The notes under the pieces were generated by a model. The model was not told where the DNA came from, searched no databases, and saw nothing but the letters and a program-made list of their open reading frames with translations. The translations under genes were made by a program, and so were the position numbers. From the NCBI GenBank assembly GCA_025356335.1, contig JANXUF010000035.1, positions 1 to 52,859 of the forward strand: a stretch of DNA of 52,859 nucleotides. Direction: 5' to 3'. Below are positions 51,273 through 52,859 of the stretch, in pieces. Numbering within the stretch: position 1 is the first letter of the stretch; the number at the start of each line of letters is the position of its first letter. The stretch is from Actinomycetes bacterium (GTDB lineage: Bacteria; Actinomycetota; Acidimicrobiia; Acidimicrobiales; Ilumatobacteraceae).

Positions 51273-52271
51273 TCAGGCCGTAACGGTGATCGGGATCGGT
51301 GCAGTTCGGATCAGAACCTCGGTGAGATTGGCGCCGACTTGGATGCGGACGGGGACGACGAGGTTGTAGGTCCCGGCGGGTAGCGAGTAGCCGTATTGCG
51401 GATCACAGCTCGTCGTGCCGAATTCGACGCCGAGCGTTTCGCTGGCACCGGGGGCGACGGTCCACCCCCGGCCCGTCCCGGCGAAACCGAGGCTGAACAC
51501 CCCGATGATCGCTCCCTGCGAGTCGGTCAAATAGCCGGTGAATCCGCTGTCGGTTTCGATCGTCAGAGCCGCGTTCGAGTTGTTGGTGATGATGACCGTG
51601 CCGGTTCCGTCGGCACCAGACCTCAATGTCGAGGCGGCGACGGTTGCCGTGGCGGTGAGGCCGAGGGTGGCGGCCGACGGTTGAAGCATCGGCGGTCCGC
51701 AGCGGTTCCTGCCAGGCGGGATTTCGGGAGGGTATGGAAACTCGCCGATGGTGAGCTCGATCGCGTCGCCGTACTTTGCTTTGAGGCCGAGCGCGAACGC
51801 CATGTGGTCGGCGCGGATGGCGACGACGACAACGGTGTGGTCGGCATTGAATCCCAGCCTCGTGACGGGGGAACTGCCCGACGACGTGAAGGAGGCTTGG
51901 ACGGCGGCCATGGCATCGTCCGCTGTGGGTTTGGCTAGTTGACTCGGTACGACCGTGGACGGCTGCGTGGCAGAGGTGAGCGTCGTCGTCTGAACCGGCG
52001 GAGAAGACCGCAATACGGAGATGGCCGGCGGAACGTTGGGTTCGGCCGCCGCGGCAGTCGTGACCGTCGCTATTGCGGTCGACTCGGATGATGTAGTCAG
52101 CGACGGCACAGTTGACGTTGCCGCCGATGCGGCAACGGTTTCGATGCCGTGGCTGGGGGATGCCTGCCTCGTCGACGTCGAGGCGCTTCCACACGAAGCA
52201 AGCGCGACCGTGATGCCCAGCGCAACTCCAAAGGCGGACCAGCAGATACCGACGCTCCGATTCATTCGCAT
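51273..52271 (-). CDS. Lipoprotein with Thr/Ser linker and C-terminal beta-sandwich
   Basis: A 332-residue lipoprotein. The signal peptide ends at the lipobox LASC (VALASCGSAS). The start at 52271 (MRMNRSVG) is supported by GGGGAGG four bases upstream. A Thr/Ser/Ala/Pro linker covers about residues 25-110. The first folded part (MAAVQASFTSSGSSPVTRLGF onward) is of unknown type; the second (about 190-330, GTVIITNNSNAALTIETDSGF, GWTVAPGASETLGVEFGTTSC, SLPAGTYNLVVPV) resembles an immunoglobulin-like domain of exported actinobacterial proteins. Two Cys (in RCGPP and TSCDPQ) may pair. Function unknown. Confidence 0.83.
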   Translation of the reverse strand: MRMNRSVGICWSAFGVALGITVALASCGSASTSTRQASPSHGIETVAASAATSTVPSLTTSSESTAIATVTTAAAAEPNVPPAISVLRSSPPVQTTTLTSATQPSTVVPSQLAKPTADDAMAAVQASFTSSGSSPVTRLGFNADHTVVVVAIRADHMAFALGLKAKYGDAIELTIGEFPYPPEIPPGRNRCGPPMLQPSAATLGLTATATVAASTLRSGADGTGTVIITNNSNAALTIETDSGFTGYLTDSQGAIIGVFSLGFAGTGRGWTVAPGASETLGVEFGTTSCDPQYGYSLPAGTYNLVVPVRIQVGANLTEVLIRTAPIPITVTA

Positions 52272-52383
52272 CAGGCCTCCCCGACCCACTCTGCAATAGT
52301 GTCACACGTCAGCCGAGTCACCGAATGTCGCACTGCTGCGATATCCCGTGACTCGGGCCCGAATGCCGATCGGGAGGGAATGC

Positions 52384-52410
52384 GGTGGGCCGCCTGGGAT
52401 TCGAACCCAG
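52384..52410 (-). pseudogene. 3' fragment of a tRNA gene, possible attachment site
   Basis: On the minus strand there is a complete T-arm (stem CTGGG, loop TTCGAAT, stem CCCAG; 52394-52410), the 3' acceptor strand GCGGCCC (52387-52393) and a discriminator A then CC. The 5' acceptor strand, D-arm and anticodon arm are missing: no GGGCCGC or TAGCTCAG-type sequence lies to the right. A truncated 3' tRNA end is the usual scar of tRNA-targeted site-specific integration. Confidence 0.6.
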
Positions 52411-52553
52411 ACGAGCCCATGTCGTCCTGTGCCGCCCCGTATCGGTTAGTCCTGCTCAGTGCCACTTTTCGACGAGCGTGTATGCCGCTGCGTGTCGTCT
52501 GATATCGCCCTGTGGTGAGTATTCCGTGACCACGCCGTGACCACGAACCTGCC
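52411..52553. other. Short region between the tRNA fragment and DUF3800 gene
   Basis: No gene or strong hairpin was found. Small open frames crossing it translate the tRNA fragment or Arg/His-rich shadow and are not supported. Confidence 0.4.
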
Positions 52554-52859
52554 TCAGCTCGGATTGATCTTCGGCCGAAGTGCGGGTGAGAGCGGCCAGG
52601 AGGCGAGAGTGGGAGCAACTACGTGGTTCCGCCGGCTGGCGCACGGAACACACCCGCACTTCTTGTGCCAGTGGTTGAAGTGCATCATCCCGTGCTGCAC
52701 TCCGTCGTTTTCGTCGAAACGTAGGTGAATCTGCTGGAAGTACTTCGGCAGACCTCGTTCGTAGTAGTTGAACATCGCCCAAGCCACGCAATCGGCCATT
52801 TGGACAGCACGTGATGCTTTCGAGTCGACGAAGAGCGGAACCTCGATCAGGCTATTCAG
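52554..52859 (-). CDS. DUF3800 family protein, C-terminal part (runs off the right edge)
   Basis: The frame is open to the window edge; only the last 101 residues are seen. It contains EVPLFVDSKASRAVQMADCVAWAMFNYYERGL, the hallmark C-terminal helix of DUF3800 (RNase H-like fold; D-S-K then QMAD), followed by a Cys/His-rich stretch (FNHWHKKCGCVPC). DUF3800 proteins are frequent on mobile elements and in accessory islands, some next to defence genes. Together with the tRNA fragment just downstream, this suggests an integrated element that begins here. The 5' end lies outside the window. Confidence 0.75.
   Translation of the reverse strand: MNSLIEVPLFVDSKASRAVQMADCVAWAMFNYYERGLPKYFQQIHLRFDENDGVQHGMMHFNHWHKKCGCVPCASRRNHVVAPTLASWPLSPALRPKINPS

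Noticed and set aside
52384..52460. Complete tRNA gene at the right edge
   Set aside because: Only the T-arm and 3' acceptor strand are present; the 5' acceptor strand, D-arm and anticodon arm could not be found.
52271..52618. 115-codon minus-strand frame spanning the tRNA fragment
   Set aside because: It translates the T-arm sequence (SGFESQA) and has no protein-like features.
1..52859. CRISPR arrays, insertion sequences, rRNA genes
   Set aside because: No regularly spaced direct repeats of 24-40 bases, no transposase-like protein and no rRNA sequence were seen; all repeats found are short tandem units.

Overview
The window is a high-GC, gene-dense stretch of an actinobacterial chromosome. 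ClpC, a SigR/RsrA-type thiol-stress pair, a DUF2342-type metalloprotease next to tilS, a WS/DGAT wax-ester synthase, a DinB (DUF664) protein, DUF2510 and a sortase with a class E-like active site together point to Actinobacteria. The mixture, with many Thr/Ala/Pro-rich lipoproteins, fits Acidimicrobiia (an Ilumatobacter-like lineage). That placement is inference; no rRNA or other taxonomic marker is present.

Layout. 1-8.5 kb: clpC, divergent from a polyprenyl diphosphate synthase; then a minus-strand block with an unknown protein, an alpha/beta hydrolase, an epimerase-like/acyltransferase-like pair whose catalytic motifs are both degenerate, and a DUF2510-scramblase protein. 8.7-20 kb: a phosphatase-fold protein lacking its catalytic Cys, tilS with its metalloprotease neighbour and a new 49-residue membrane protein, rsrA/sigR, a lipoprotein, a hydrolase, a DinB protein, an ABC exporter, hrpB and an isochorismatase. 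20.3-31.7 kb: the most distinctive block. A 1,490-residue EssC-like triple-ATPase (ubiquitin-like and FHA domains, two membrane helices, three FtsK domains) is divergent from a four-gene operon in which every junction is a 4-bp ATGA overlap: HTH protein, 1,201-residue SpaA-type surface protein, sortase, lipoprotein.

31.7-45 kb: ROK protein and purU, the rsbQ-rsbP stress-sensing pair, aldose 1-epimerase, phosphofructokinase, acyl-CoA dehydrogenase, another lipoprotein, and a WS/DGAT-MMPL pair joined by an ATGA overlap, suggesting neutral-lipid synthesis coupled to export. 45-52.9 kb: accessory in character, with an eRF1-like protein, a 77-residue protein paired with a DUF6895-like protein, an MFS exporter, VapBC, an SDR enzyme behind a double-palindrome operator, a lipoprotein, and at the right edge a 3' tRNA fragment followed by a truncated DUF3800 gene. 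The last two suggest an integrated element starting here and continuing beyond the window.

The best candidates for an undescribed system are (1) the ATPase/HTH/adhesin/sortase/lipoprotein locus, where the adhesin has no sorting signal and no type VII partner genes are visible, and (2) the small protein plus DUF6895-like pair. Several proteins also look like pseudoenzymes (phosphatase, epimerase, acyltransferase). All positions and motifs were read by eye; no database search was run.
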